From an uncultured Eubacteriales bacterium (GTDB lineage: Bacteria; Bacillota; Clostridia; Oscillospirales; Oscillospiraceae): a DNA stretch of 23,813 nt. The notes beneath the pieces were generated by a model. That model was given only the letters and a program-made list of their open reading frames with translations, searched no databases and was not told the origin of the DNA. Both the position numbers and the translations under genes were made by a program. The number at the start of each line of letters is the position of its first letter. The first letter of the stretch is position 1. Positions 1 through 7,480 of the stretch are shown here, piece by piece. The stretch covers positions 1 through 23,813 of the forward strand of contig URCK01000020.1 of NCBI GenBank assembly GCA_900546295.1. Reading direction: 5' to 3'.

Positions 1-41
1 AAATCGACTGACCTTTCTTTTTTACCCAACAATATCTTTAA

Positions 42-977
42 TTAAGGGAGACGGGCAGTTCCCTGCCAGATATCCAGCTTCTGCCCACGCTGTCCGTCGC
101 ATTGGGGACGAGCATTGATTCGCTTTTTTCCCTCACAGACGAGAGCCGCTTTGCCCGCATCGACAACATGCTCTGGGACAAGAGATTCCTCATGCAGCAG
201 GAATTTGACGAAGAGGAACGCTTCTTGCAGGAAAAGTGCCGTGAGGATGAAACGAGACCTCGCGCGACGCTGCTGCTTGCGCAGCTTTACTGCAAGCGCG
301 CACGGGAATATAATGACCTCGCCTCTCCCCTCGCCCGCCAATCGCTTGAGCTGAATCCCGACTGCAAGGAGGCGCACAACGCTATTTTTGACGCCGAAAA
401 CGGCGCATATCTTGACTGGAACGCAACGAATCACTACCGCACGATCGACTTCTACAAGAATTTTCTTGCCGCACATCCGGACAATCACAGCGCGCATCTG
501 TGGCTTTTGGATCTTCTCATCGCTGACCGCCGCTGCGCGGAGGCACGCGAGGTCTTAGATCAGATGCACCGCCTGAAGCCGACGTACAACGACGACTTCT
601 ATCTCGGCTGTATCTTCATGCAGGAGGGGCGCATTGATGACGCACTCGCCCAGTGGAAGGCCATGTGCGCAAGCTATCCCGACACATGGGAGGTCTATGT
701 CATGCGCGCGAGCGAACTCGCCAAACTCGGATATTACGACGAGGCCATCGCGGATTATGAGAAGACGATGTCGCTCATGCCGCCCCCGCGCTTTGTCGAC
801 CCCGACGAGGCCATTGCGCAGATCTGCGAGATCCGCGGCGACTATGAAGGAGCCATCGCTTGCTATGAAAAGGTCATCGAACTCATGCGCACCGACTGGA
901 GCGAAATGCAGGGCGAAGCCATCGACGCCCCGCTGAGAAACATCGCACGCCTGCGTGAGAGAATGGCAAACAGCTGA
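42..977 (+). CDS. 5'-truncated XRE-type HTH/TPR-like regulator (probably a gene remnant)
   Basis: The reading frame is open from position 42 to the TGA at 975-977. It begins ETGSSLPDIQLLPTLSVALG, followed by TSIDSLF. This is the usual end of a clostridial XRE helix-turn-helix domain, where homologues read SKWE.G.S.PDI.LLP.LA..FG.S.D.L. The rest is a helical TPR-like body: repeats around ARQSLELNP, YDEAIADYEKTMSLMP and YEGAIACYEKVIEL. The recognition helix and everything N-terminal to it are missing. The frame has a TAA at 39-41, the other two forward frames show no HTH sequence, and bases 1-45 are AT-rich. The only in-frame starts are CTG/TTG codons (TTG at 102) and an ATG at 169 with no good ribosome site. 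So it is either a broken gene or makes a TPR-only protein. Family assignment is from memory of related proteins; the truncation is seen directly. Confidence 0.6.
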   Translation, partial: LRETGSSLPDIQLLPTLSVALGTSIDSLFSLTDESRFARIDNMLWDKRFLMQQEFDEEERFLQEKCREDETRPRATLLLAQLYCKRAREYNDLASPLARQSLELNPDCKEAHNAIFDAENGAYLDWNATNHYRTIDFYKNFLAAHPDNHSAHLWLLDLLIADRRCAEAREVLDQMHRLKPTYNDDFYLGCIFMQEGRIDDALAQWKAMCASYPDTWEVYVMRASELAKLGYYDEAIADYEKTMSLMPPPRFVDPDEAIAQICEIRGDYEGAIACYEKVIELMRTDWSEMQGEAIDAPLRNIARLRERMANS

Positions 978-986
978 TGCTTCCGC

Positions 987-1025
987 AAAAACCCGCCCCG
1001 GCGTTTTTCGCCGGGGCGGGTTCTC
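987..1025. terminator. Bidirectional intrinsic terminator
   Basis: The arms 990-1003 and 1009-1022 form a perfect 14-bp GC-rich stem with a TTTTT loop. A run of A lies just before it (987-991) and T/C-rich sequence follows. It sits between two convergent genes. The T tract is best when read on the minus strand, so it chiefly ends the 3032-to-1044 minus-strand transcript. Confidence 0.85.
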
Positions 1026-1043
1026 CGTTTTGGAAGCGTTTTT

Positions 1044-1736
1044 TCACATATTGAAGCGTCTGCGCGCTTCCTCGCGGAGCGACGGGACGCGGCGCACGAT
1101 GCGCAGCGGGATGATAAGGCCGATGCAGATGACGGCGACCACGAGCGACCACGACGGCTCCCACGCCTGAAGGAAATAGCGGTCCATGCAGTACTCCACG
1201 CCGAGGACGAGCAGCCCCACCGCGCCGATGCACATAGCGAGGGTCGAAATGCGCGACCTTCTCCCGTCGCGCAGGAAGAAGCTCAGCAGGAACACCACGA
1301 CGCAGGCCCAGAGCAGCATCGGCAGGGCAAGGCCGCGAAACCACCGCCCGCCGTGCAGCGCGACGGAGATGATCCAGACGTAAATGCCGACGGCGGCCAC
1401 ATCCGCCGTCAGGCGGAAGAAGATCGGGATGCCGCGCGCGAGCATCGGCAGTGCAAACCAGATCCACAGCATCACCGCCGCGCCCGCAACATAGAGCGAC
1501 CATGGATGCGCGGTCGCGAGAATGAGATTCAGCAGCCCGCAGCAGAGCGATACCGATGCGAGCATCGCCGTGAGCAGCAGCGCCGCCGCGCGCCGCGAGG
1601 CGGGCGGGACCACAGCAGGCTTGGTCGGGAAATAGCGCGGCGCTGTTTCATCCGGCTTCCACGCGGGCGTGCCGCAGAGCGGGCAGCGCGATGCGTCGGG
1701 CGCAAGCTCCACGCCGCAGTTGACACAGTATGACAT
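1044..1736 (-). CDS. Zinc-ribbon membrane protein, DUF6320-like
   Basis: A 230-residue protein of unknown function. It starts MSYCVNCGVELAPDASRCPLC, a zinc ribbon with ligands C4, C7, C18 and C21. A proline-rich linker follows, then about six hydrophobic segments, for example LLLTAMLASVSLCCG, WSLYVAGAAVMLWIW, ADVAAVGIYVWIISVAL, LPMLLWACVVVFLLSFF, STLAMCIGAVGLLVLG and WSLVVAVICIGLII. The short basic tail REEARRRF would be cytoplasmic. I chose the ATG at 1736 over a TTG one codon upstream because AGAAGG lies six bases before it. The gene follows the acyltransferase-like gene by about 20 bases on the same strand, so the two are probably co-transcribed. The family name is recalled. The zinc ribbon and membrane segments are seen; no enzymatic role can be read from the sequence. 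Confidence 0.75.
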   Translation of the reverse strand: MSYCVNCGVELAPDASRCPLCGTPAWKPDETAPRYFPTKPAVVPPASRRAAALLLTAMLASVSLCCGLLNLILATAHPWSLYVAGAAVMLWIWFALPMLARGIPIFFRLTADVAAVGIYVWIISVALHGGRWFRGLALPMLLWACVVVFLLSFFLRDGRRSRISTLAMCIGAVGLLVLGVEYCMDRYFLQAWEPSWSLVVAVICIGLIIPLRIVRRVPSLREEARRRFNM

Positions 1737-1757
1737 CAAATTCCTTCTTTCGATCGT

Positions 1758-3032
1758 TCAGCGGTTGCTCTCCACGCGCACAGGAATGCCCGCGCGCACA
1801 AGAAAGCGGAAAAAGTCGCGCTCGGTGTCCGTCTCCGCCTGCGTGCCGGCGAAGGTGATCTCCATGGTGTCGCCGTAGCTGATGGACGCGCAGTGGCAGC
1901 GCGGCACCGTCGCCTGTCCGAGGATGACCTCCGCCCCGCGGATGTGCTCGGCCATCTCCGGCGGCACGGTAAAAGCTCCCGGATTGGTATAGGTGCAGGA
2001 ATAGGGCCGCACGCCGTGCAGGCGGTAGTTGAGCGCCATGACGGGATTTTTGAGCGCGACCGGCACAAGACGCAGCGCAAAATTCTTTGTAAAGCGGACG
2101 TTTCCCGTAAACGCCGCCTGCAATTCCTGACGGTTGATGTGCAGCTTCATAAAATGGCGCACCTGCGAGACGATCTCAGGAAAGGTATAGTCGCCGAGCG
2201 CAGGGTCGATATAGGGCCGCACCGTGGTGATGAAGTTTCGCAGCGTTTCCGACGGGAACCAGCCGCGCAGGTTGATGGGCACGGCCAGCGCCACGGGGCG
2301 CAGGCGGTAGGGCTTCTCGCGCTTCTGCTTCTCTAAGATGACGTAGATCAGCACGGCGGAGAGATACTCGGTGATGGACGCGCCGTACTTTTTCGCCTCC
2401 TCGCGCAGCTTCGAGAGCGGCACGAAGCCCATCGTCACATGGAAGGTATAAAACGGCTCGGGCGTTCCGATATTCTGATAGGCCTTGGGCTGGCGGTGCA
2501 GGCCGATGGCGTACTTTCCCGCGTAGCGGGCGTAGGCATCCTCCAGTTCTTCCTCGCGCGGCGGCTCACGAAGGTCGAGCACGCCGTTCCCCGCCGGGAC
2601 CTCAAGCCCCGTCTGGCGCAGGTACTCGGCAAGCAGCGTGCGGAAAAAGACGATCGCGCCGCCGCCATCGGAGAGCGCATGGAAGACCTCGAGCGAGATG
2701 CGGCTGCGGTAATAGTAAAAACGCACAAGCCAGCCGTTGTCCTCCTTGAAGCGCACGGGCTGGCAGGGGTCAGATACATCCTCTTTCAAATAGGGGCCCG
2801 GCGCGGTGTTCGGCTCAAGATAGTACCAGAACGCGCCCTTGCGGATGCGCACGGCAAAGCTCGGAAAGCGCGGCATACAGCGGTCGATGGCGCGCTGGAG
2901 CGCGGCGGGGTCAACGTCCTTTTCCATCAGGGCGGAAAAACGGTAGATGGCGGAGTATTCCTCCTTTTGCAGCGCGGAATACAAAATGCCCGCGTTGTCG
3001 AGCCGGTACCATTTGCTGTTCGGCCTTGCCAT
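1758..3032 (-). CDS. Condensation-domain-like acyltransferase (alcohol acetyltransferase family)
   Basis: A 424-residue protein of the CoA-dependent acyltransferase/condensation fold. The key motif HALSDGGG gives the HxxxDG active site at H118 and D122. PINLRGWFPSETLRNF (about 253-268) is the second conserved block of the alcohol-acetyltransferase branch, and YTNPGAF (348-354) matches the usual SN.G lobe-contact motif. Such enzymes move an acyl group from CoA or a carrier protein to a hydroxyl or amine; the substrate here is unknown. The start MARPNSKWYR at 3032 has a GGTGAGG ribosome site. A longer frame to 3170 runs through the promoter and is rejected. The protein is soluble, with no signal peptide. 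It is followed by the zinc-ribbon membrane protein and is divergent from an alpha/beta hydrolase, so acyl transfer and ester cleavage may act on one metabolite (inference). Confidence 0.8.
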   Translation of the reverse strand: MARPNSKWYRLDNAGILYSALQKEEYSAIYRFSALMEKDVDPAALQRAIDRCMPRFPSFAVRIRKGAFWYYLEPNTAPGPYLKEDVSDPCQPVRFKEDNGWLVRFYYYRSRISLEVFHALSDGGGAIVFFRTLLAEYLRQTGLEVPAGNGVLDLREPPREEELEDAYARYAGKYAIGLHRQPKAYQNIGTPEPFYTFHVTMGFVPLSKLREEAKKYGASITEYLSAVLIYVILEKQKREKPYRLRPVALAVPINLRGWFPSETLRNFITTVRPYIDPALGDYTFPEIVSQVRHFMKLHINRQELQAAFTGNVRFTKNFALRLVPVALKNPVMALNYRLHGVRPYSCTYTNPGAFTVPPEMAEHIRGAEVILGQATVPRCHCASISYGDTMEITFAGTQAETDTERDFFRFLVRAGIPVRVESNR

Positions 3033-3071
3033 TGCCTCACCCCTCCCCTTGCAGTTGCTCATTTGCACGGT

Positions 3072-3100
3072 ATTGTAGCACAAAGCGCCGCGCACGGCAA
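3072..3100 (-). promoter_or_regulatory. Sigma-A promoter of the acyltransferase/DUF6320 operon
   Basis: On the minus strand, TTGCCG (3095-3100) and TACAAT (3072-3077) are separated by 17 bases. Transcription would begin about 35 bases before the ATG at 3032. Confidence 0.6.
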
Positions 3101-3113
3101 GGAAGACGATGAT

Positions 3114-3142
3114 TTTCCTTTTCTTTTTTACAAAAATATGAT
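3114..3142 (+). promoter_or_regulatory. Possible weak promoter of the alpha/beta hydrolase gene
   Basis: TATGAT (3137-3142) is a fair -10 box 42 bases before the hydrolase ATG. The matching -35 position (3114-3119, TTTCCT) is poor, so this would be weak or activator-dependent. Confidence 0.3.
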
Positions 3143-3184
3143 ACGCTGAACCAAAACCGGAATTCAACACCGCAGGAGGCGCCT

Positions 3185-4126
3185 ATGGAATCAAAGCTGC
3201 ACATCATCCGAAAAAAGAAAAGCGAGGCGGAGCGCTCGCGCCTCGACCCGCTGATGCGCGCGCTCAAGGCGCTGCACAGCGCGGGCGCGCCCGAGAGCAT
3301 GACGGCCGAAGAGCTGGAGCGCCAGCGCCGCAGCCAGGAGGTGCTCGGCAAGCTGACCGCCCCGATGGCGGGCATGGACTATGAAGAATTTGCTCTCTCC
3401 GGCATGAGCGCGGCGTGGACGCGCCTCAAAGCGCCCCACGGCAGCCGTCACGCCATCCTCTACTGCCACGGCGGAGGCTACACAAGCGGCAACCTCGGCT
3501 ATTCGCGCGTACTCTCTTCCAAGCTCGCCCACGCAACAGGCTACGACGTGCTGAGCTTTGAATACCGTCTCGCGCCCGAGTTTCCCTACCCCGCCGCCGT
3601 GGAGGACGCGCTGCGCGCGTGGGATCATCTCATGCTGCAAGGCTACGGCGCGCGCGATATCGTCCTTGCGGGCGACAGCGCGGGCGGCAACCTCGCCCTC
3701 GTTCTTTGCAGCCGCTTGAAGGAGGCGGGCCGCAGGCTCCCCGGCGCGCTCATTCTCATGTCCCCGTGGACGGATATGACGATGTCCGGCGCATCGTATG
3801 CAGCGCGCGCGGAGATCGACCCGATGCTCACGCCCGAGTACATCGAGGCCGTGCGCCTCGCTTATGCTGCGGGACGGGACTACCGTTCGAGCGACCTCTC
3901 GCCCCTCTTTGCCGACTTTGATGGCTTCCCGCCGACGCTCATTCAGGTCGGTGACCATGAAATTCTGTATTCGGACTCAGAATCGCTCTATCAGGCGATG
4001 AAGCGCGTGAATGTCCCCTGCCGCTTGCAGGTCAGCGAGGGGATGTGGCATGTATTCCAGATGTTCCCGATGCGAAAGGCGGCGGCCGCGATAGAAAATG
4101 TCGCGCGTTTCCTGCTGGAGCAGTAA
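3185..4126 (+). CDS. Alpha/beta hydrolase, hormone-sensitive-lipase family
   Basis: A 313-residue esterase of the HSL (type IV) family. The oxyanion motif HGGG is at 95-98 and the nucleophile elbow GDSAGG at 163-168, giving S165. The acid is probably D257 in GDHEIL and the base is H289 in MWHVFQ. About 90 N-terminal residues form the helical cap, rich in charged residues. There is no signal peptide, so it acts in the cytoplasm, probably on short- to medium-chain esters. The ATG at 3185 is preceded by GCAGGAGG. It is transcribed away from the acyltransferase-like gene, and a shared role in esterification and de-esterification is inferred only from position. A hairpin follows at 4167-4201. The family is certain; the substrate is unknown. 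Confidence 0.88.
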   Translation: MESKLHIIRKKKSEAERSRLDPLMRALKALHSAGAPESMTAEELERQRRSQEVLGKLTAPMAGMDYEEFALSGMSAAWTRLKAPHGSRHAILYCHGGGYTSGNLGYSRVLSSKLAHATGYDVLSFEYRLAPEFPYPAAVEDALRAWDHLMLQGYGARDIVLAGDSAGGNLALVLCSRLKEAGRRLPGALILMSPWTDMTMSGASYAARAEIDPMLTPEYIEAVRLAYAAGRDYRSSDLSPLFADFDGFPPTLIQVGDHEILYSDSESLYQAMKRVNVPCRLQVSEGMWHVFQMFPMRKAAAAIENVARFLLEQ

Positions 4127-4166
4127 TAGAGAGCACTTTCCCGCGCCGCGAAGAGAAACATTCAAT

Positions 4167-4201
4167 GGAGGGGCGACCTTTTTGAAAAAGGTCGCCCCTC
4201 C
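4167..4201. terminator. Near-perfect 17-bp palindrome, probable terminator
   Basis: The arms 4167-4183 and 4185-4201 are exact reverse complements around a single G. The inner five pairs are T-A, so the RNA hairpin has a GC-rich base and an AU-rich tip. There is no separate U tract after it, but T and A runs lie inside the arms. It ends the hydrolase gene and insulates the next promoter at 4262. It could also be a copy of a dispersed palindromic repeat. Confidence 0.55.
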
Positions 4202-4261
4202 CGCGCACAGAAAACCCCGGCCCTTTTGGCAAAATAAAAAATGCAGTTTTTAAAAAAACAC

Positions 4262-4289
4262 TTGACAAGCGGCGGCCGCGTGCTATAAT
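4262..4289 (+). promoter_or_regulatory. Consensus sigma-A promoter of the trpXYZ operon
   Basis: TTGACA (4262-4267) and TATAAT (4284-4289) are both perfect, with a 16-base spacer and a TG one base before the -10 box. Transcription should begin near 4296, giving a leader of about 365 bases. Confidence 0.9.
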
Positions 4290-4318
4290 GCAGCCAACAA
4301 GTAAAAAGCTTCAAACCT

Positions 4319-4590
4319 ATGAGGAAGAGAAGTAGCCGATGCTGGCAAGCACAAAGAGAGTCCCGGGTGGTGTGATCGGGGCGGCGGACGGTCGGTGAAT
4401 GGACTTCAGAGGGCGGACCGAACGGCGGAAGTCAAGTAGGGACCGACGGGTATCCCACCCGTTATCCATCGGGGCGCGTATGATGGTGCGCGTAAGCGAG
4501 CGGGCGTTTTCTAAAACGTCAATTTGGGTGGTATCGCAGAAGTTTGATGGCTTTTGTCCCATGTAGATGGGATGAAGGTCTTTTTTCTTT
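4319..4590 (+). promoter_or_regulatory. T-box leader with UGG (tryptophan) specifier codon
   Basis: This is a tRNA-sensing leader. In Stem I, GAAG (4324-4327) pairs with CTTC (4404-4407) and CCGA (4336-4339) with TCGG (4392-4395). They enclose a specifier loop with AGAAGTAG on one side and TGAATGGA on the other. The codon after GAA is TGG (4400-4402), which reads tRNA-Trp. AGAGAG (4355-4360) is the usual upper-stem motif. The T-box sequence AATTTGGGTGGTATCGC (4521-4537) holds the TGGT that pairs with the uncharged tRNA end. The terminator alternative is a 14-bp stem (4549-4562 with 4567-4580, several G-U pairs) followed by TTTTTT. Uncharged tRNA-Trp should favour the antiterminator and allow transcription of the importer. 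Boundaries are approximate. Confidence 0.9.
4549..4586 (+). terminator. Regulated terminator of the T-box leader
   Basis: Stem 4549-4562 / 4567-4580 has the core TCCCAT/ATGGGA, a GTAG loop and six T at 4581-4586. This is the OFF state of the T-box, competing with an antiterminator that contains the TGGT bulge. Confidence 0.75.
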
Positions 4591-4662
4591 TTATTCCTCC
4601 TGTTCCGGCAAAACGGGATCTCATCTGCCACTCAAAATCAAATCAATTTGGAGGAAAACAAA

Positions 4663-5694
4663 ATGAAAAACAACATGGTAAAGAAGTTCCTGACCCTGGC
4701 CCTCGCCGGTGCGATGACCCTGTCTCTCGCCGCGTGCGGCAGCAAGAGCGACGAAGGCAGCAATGACGCCCAGCAGGGCGGTGACGAGAGCGGCAAGACC
4801 TACAAGGTCGCCATCATCAAGCAGCTTGACCACGCTTCCCTCGATGAGATCGCGAACGCCGTGGCTGCCGAGCTCGACAAGATCGCTGCCGACAATGGCG
4901 TGACCATCGAGTACGACATCACCTCGGGCCAGAACGACCAGACCATCTTAAAGCAGCTCTCCGATCAGGCGATCGCCGATCAGGTCGACGCCATCATCCC
5001 CATCGCAACGACCGCCGCCCAGATCGCAGCTCTCTCCGCCGAGGACAGCAAGACCCCCGTTGTCTACGCCGCCGTCTCCGATCCCGAGGCCGCGAGCCTG
5101 ACGGGCATCGACTATGTGACCGGCACGAGCGATGCGCTGAACACCGGCTTCATCATGGACATGCTGTTTGCCCAGAACCCGGACGCTGCGAAGGTTGGCC
5201 TGCTCTACTCTCTCTCCGAGCCCAACTCCACCAAGCCCATCGCCGACGCGAAGGCCTACCTCGACGCCAAGGGTATCGCGTACGTTGAGCAGACCGCGAA
5301 CACGAACGACGAGGTCGTCGCCGCCGCTTCCGCGCTGATCGCCGACGGTGTGGACGCCGTCTTCACCCCGACCGACAATGTCATCATGGCCGCCGAGCTC
5401 GCCATCTATGAGGACCTCGCCAAGGCCGGTATCCCCCACTACACCGGCGCCGACTCCTTCGTTCGCAACGGCGCTTACGCCACCTGCGGCGTGAACTACA
5501 CCGACCTCGGTGCCAAGACCGCCGACCTCGCCTACTCCGCCATCACCGATGGCATGGACGGCATGGAAGACTACTACCTGATCGACGGCGGCATCATCAC
5601 CGTCAACACCGACACTGTCGCCGCGATGAACCTTGACTACTCCTGCTTCGACAGCATGGGCACCGTCGTTGAGGTCACGACCACCAAGGACTGA
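4663..5694 (+). CDS. trpX: ABC transporter substrate-binding lipoprotein, TrpX type
   Basis: A 343-residue extracytoplasmic binding protein. A lipoprotein signal peptide, MKNNMVKKFLTLALAGAMTL then SLAAC, gives the lipidated cysteine at C25. A Ser/Asp/Gly-rich tether follows. The body is of the ABC_sub_bind family (PF04392) with two Rossmann-like lobes, seen in YKVAIIKQLDHASLDEIANA, DAIIPIATTAAQIAA and KVGLLYSLSEPNS. This family feeds TrpXYZ-type importers for tryptophan or other aromatic amino acids, and the Trp T-box upstream makes tryptophan the best guess. The ATG at 4663 has TTGGAGG before it; a TTG in the same frame at 4648 lies within that site and is rejected. Codon use is strongly biased to C-ending codons, as for an abundant protein. 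A 7-bp hairpin at 5723-5741 separates it from the permease gene. Confidence 0.85.
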   Translation: MKNNMVKKFLTLALAGAMTLSLAACGSKSDEGSNDAQQGGDESGKTYKVAIIKQLDHASLDEIANAVAAELDKIAADNGVTIEYDITSGQNDQTILKQLSDQAIADQVDAIIPIATTAAQIAALSAEDSKTPVVYAAVSDPEAASLTGIDYVTGTSDALNTGFIMDMLFAQNPDAAKVGLLYSLSEPNSTKPIADAKAYLDAKGIAYVEQTANTNDEVVAAASALIADGVDAVFTPTDNVIMAAELAIYEDLAKAGIPHYTGADSFVRNGAYATCGVNYTDLGAKTADLAYSAITDGMDGMEDYYLIDGGIITVNTDTVAAMNLDYSCFDSMGTVVEVTTTKD

Positions 5695-5722
5695 TCCTCA
5701 TTCCCAACAATGTACTGCCGCT

Positions 5723-5741
5723 CCCCGGCTTTTCGCCGGGG
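5723..5741 (+). other. Intercistronic hairpin after trpX
   Basis: The arms CCCCGGC (5723-5729) and GCCGGGG (5735-5741) enclose TTTTC. No U tract follows. Such hairpins often protect the binding-protein mRNA 3' end and lower the downstream permease yield; that role is inferred. Confidence 0.5.
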
Positions 5742-5768
5742 GCATCGGCCTGAAAGGAGACTTTCCCC

Positions 5769-6677
5769 ATGCTCATCATCACGCAGACCGCCCTTGAGCT
5801 GGGCTTCCTCTACGCGCTGGTCGCGATGGCGCTCTTTTTGAGCTACCGCATCCTCGACATCGCCGACCTGACGACCGACGGCTGCTTCGTCCTCGGCGCG
5901 GCCGTGTCCGTCACGGTGACCGCCGCGGGACACCCCATCCTCGGCATCTTCGCCGCGATGCTCGCAGGCGCGTGCGCGGGCTTTGTCACCGCGTTTTTGC
6001 AGACGAAGCTCGGCGTGCCGTCCATCCTCGCCGGTATCGTCACGAACACCGGACTCTACACCGTGAACCTCATGGCAATGGGCTGGAAGTCGAACCAGAG
6101 CCTGCTTGGCGGCAAGACGGTCTTCACGATGCTGCGTGAAACGGGCATCGGCGGCGACTGGTACGAGCTGCTGCTTGCGGCCTCCGTCACGATCCTTGCA
6201 GGTCTTCTGCTGGTGCTCTTTCTCAGCACGCGCATGGGTCTTTCCATCCGCGCCACGGGCGATAACCCCGACATGGTGCGCGCCTCATCCCTGAATCCTT
6301 CCTTCACCGTCACGGTGGGACTGTGCCTTGCCAACGTTCTCACGGCGCTCTCCGGCGCGGTCGTCGGCCAGTATCAGAAGACCGTCGATATCAACTCCGG
6401 CACGGGCATCGTCGTCATCGGCCTTGCCTGCCTCATCATCGGCGAGACGCTGCTCGGGCGCAGAAGCGTCAAGAAGGGCGTCATCGCCGCCATCCTCGGC
6501 TCGATCGTTTACCGCTTCATTTATGCCATCGTCTTCTATACGAAGATCGTGCCCGTCGAGTGCCTCAAGCTCCTGACGGCGGTCATCGTGGCGCTGGCCA
6601 TCGCCGCGCCGAGCATCCGGAAGTGGGCGGCGTTCCAGAAACGCAAAATGACGGCCAAGCGGAAAGGAGGCGCGTAA
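5769..6677 (+). CDS. trpY: ABC transporter permease, TrpY type
   Basis: A 302-residue inner-membrane permease of the BPD_transp_2 (LivH/RbsC-like) group. It has roughly eight to nine hydrophobic helices, for example ALELGFLYALVAMALFLSY, LGIFAAMLAGACAGFVTAFL, LLLAASVTILAGLLLVLFL, GIVVIGLACLIIGETLL and LTAVIVALAIAAP. The motif MGLSIRATGDNPDMVRAS (about residues 155-172) is the cytoplasmic coupling segment that contacts the ATPase. The C-terminus is basic (FQKRKMTAKRKGGA). The ATG at 5769 follows AAAGGAGA. The gene lies 74 bases after the binding protein, and the ATPase gene starts one base after its stop, so the three are one operon under the T-box. Confidence 0.85.
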   Translation: MLIITQTALELGFLYALVAMALFLSYRILDIADLTTDGCFVLGAAVSVTVTAAGHPILGIFAAMLAGACAGFVTAFLQTKLGVPSILAGIVTNTGLYTVNLMAMGWKSNQSLLGGKTVFTMLRETGIGGDWYELLLAASVTILAGLLLVLFLSTRMGLSIRATGDNPDMVRASSLNPSFTVTVGLCLANVLTALSGAVVGQYQKTVDINSGTGIVVIGLACLIIGETLLGRRSVKKGVIAAILGSIVYRFIYAIVFYTKIVPVECLKLLTAVIVALAIAAPSIRKWAAFQKRKMTAKRKGGA

Positions 6678-6678
6678 C

Positions 6679-7476
6679 ATGCTGGACATTCAGGGCATTT
6701 CCAAAACCTTTAACCCCGGCACTGTGAACGAAAAGAAGGCCCTTTCTTCTCTTTCGCTGCACTTAGACGAGGGCGACTTTGTCACGATCGTCGGCTCGAA
6801 CGGCGCGGGCAAGTCGACGCTCTTCAACGCCATCGCGGGCAGCTTTTATGTCGACGAGGGCAGCATTTCGCTTGCCGGCAGGGACATCACCTTCATGCCC
6901 GAGCATGAGCGCTCCCGCCGCATTGGGCGGCTCTTTCAGGACCCCCTGCGCGGCACCGCACCGAACATGACGATCGAAGAAAACCTTGCGCTTGCGTACC
7001 TGCGCGCGGCGCACGGCAATCCCTTCAGGTGCATCAGCAAGACGGACAAGTCCTTCTTCGCCGAGCAGCTCAAGCAGCTCGACATGGGCCTCGAACGCCG
7101 CATGAAAAATCCCGTGGGGCTGCTCTCCGGCGGCCAGCGCCAAGCGCTCACGCTGCTGATGGCGACGATGGTGCCGCCGCAGCTGCTGCTCCTTGATGAG
7201 CATACCGCGGCGCTCGACCCCGCGACGGCGGAAAAGGTGCTCGACCTCACCCGCCGCGTCGTGGCGGAGAGCCATATCACCTGCCTGATGGTCACGCACA
7301 ACATGCATCAGGCGCTCGAGCTCGGCAACCGCACACTGATGATGGCGGACGGGCACATCGTGCTCGATGTTTCCGGCAGCGAACGCGCTGGCATGGGCGT
7401 CGACGACCTCATCGCGCGCTTCAAGGCGGGCGCGGGGCACGAGCTCGACAACGATCGCATCCTTCTATCGGAATAA
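6679..7476 (+). CDS. trpZ: ABC transporter ATP-binding protein, TrpZ type
   Basis: A 265-residue ATPase that powers the importer. Walker A is GSNGAGKST (39-47), the Q-loop glutamine is Q87 in LFQDP, the signature is LSGGQ (149-153), Walker B is LLLLDE with D173 and E174, and the switch histidine is H207 in VTHN. All catalytic residues are present. It resembles the ATPases paired with PF04392-type binding proteins. The ATG at 6679 is one base after the permease stop, and its ribosome site AAAGGAGG lies in the end of the permease gene, which implies translational coupling. A strong terminator follows 4 bases after the stop. Tryptophan as substrate rests on the UGG T-box, not on the ATPase itself. 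Confidence 0.87.
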   Translation: MLDIQGISKTFNPGTVNEKKALSSLSLHLDEGDFVTIVGSNGAGKSTLFNAIAGSFYVDEGSISLAGRDITFMPEHERSRRIGRLFQDPLRGTAPNMTIEENLALAYLRAAHGNPFRCISKTDKSFFAEQLKQLDMGLERRMKNPVGLLSGGQRQALTLLMATMVPPQLLLLDEHTAALDPATAEKVLDLTRRVVAESHITCLMVTHNMHQALELGNRTLMMADGHIVLDVSGSERAGMGVDDLIARFKAGAGHELDNDRILLSE

Positions 7477-7480
7477 ATCC

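Noticed and set aside
102..104. TTG at 102 as the real start of the TPR protein
   Set aside because: The frame upstream of it still encodes conserved HTH-end sequence, and no ribosome site precedes it. It is more likely that the true 5' end is lost.
4648..4650. TTG at 4648 as the trpX start
   Set aside because: It lies within the ribosome-site sequence, and the ATG at 4663 gives a proper lipoprotein signal peptide.
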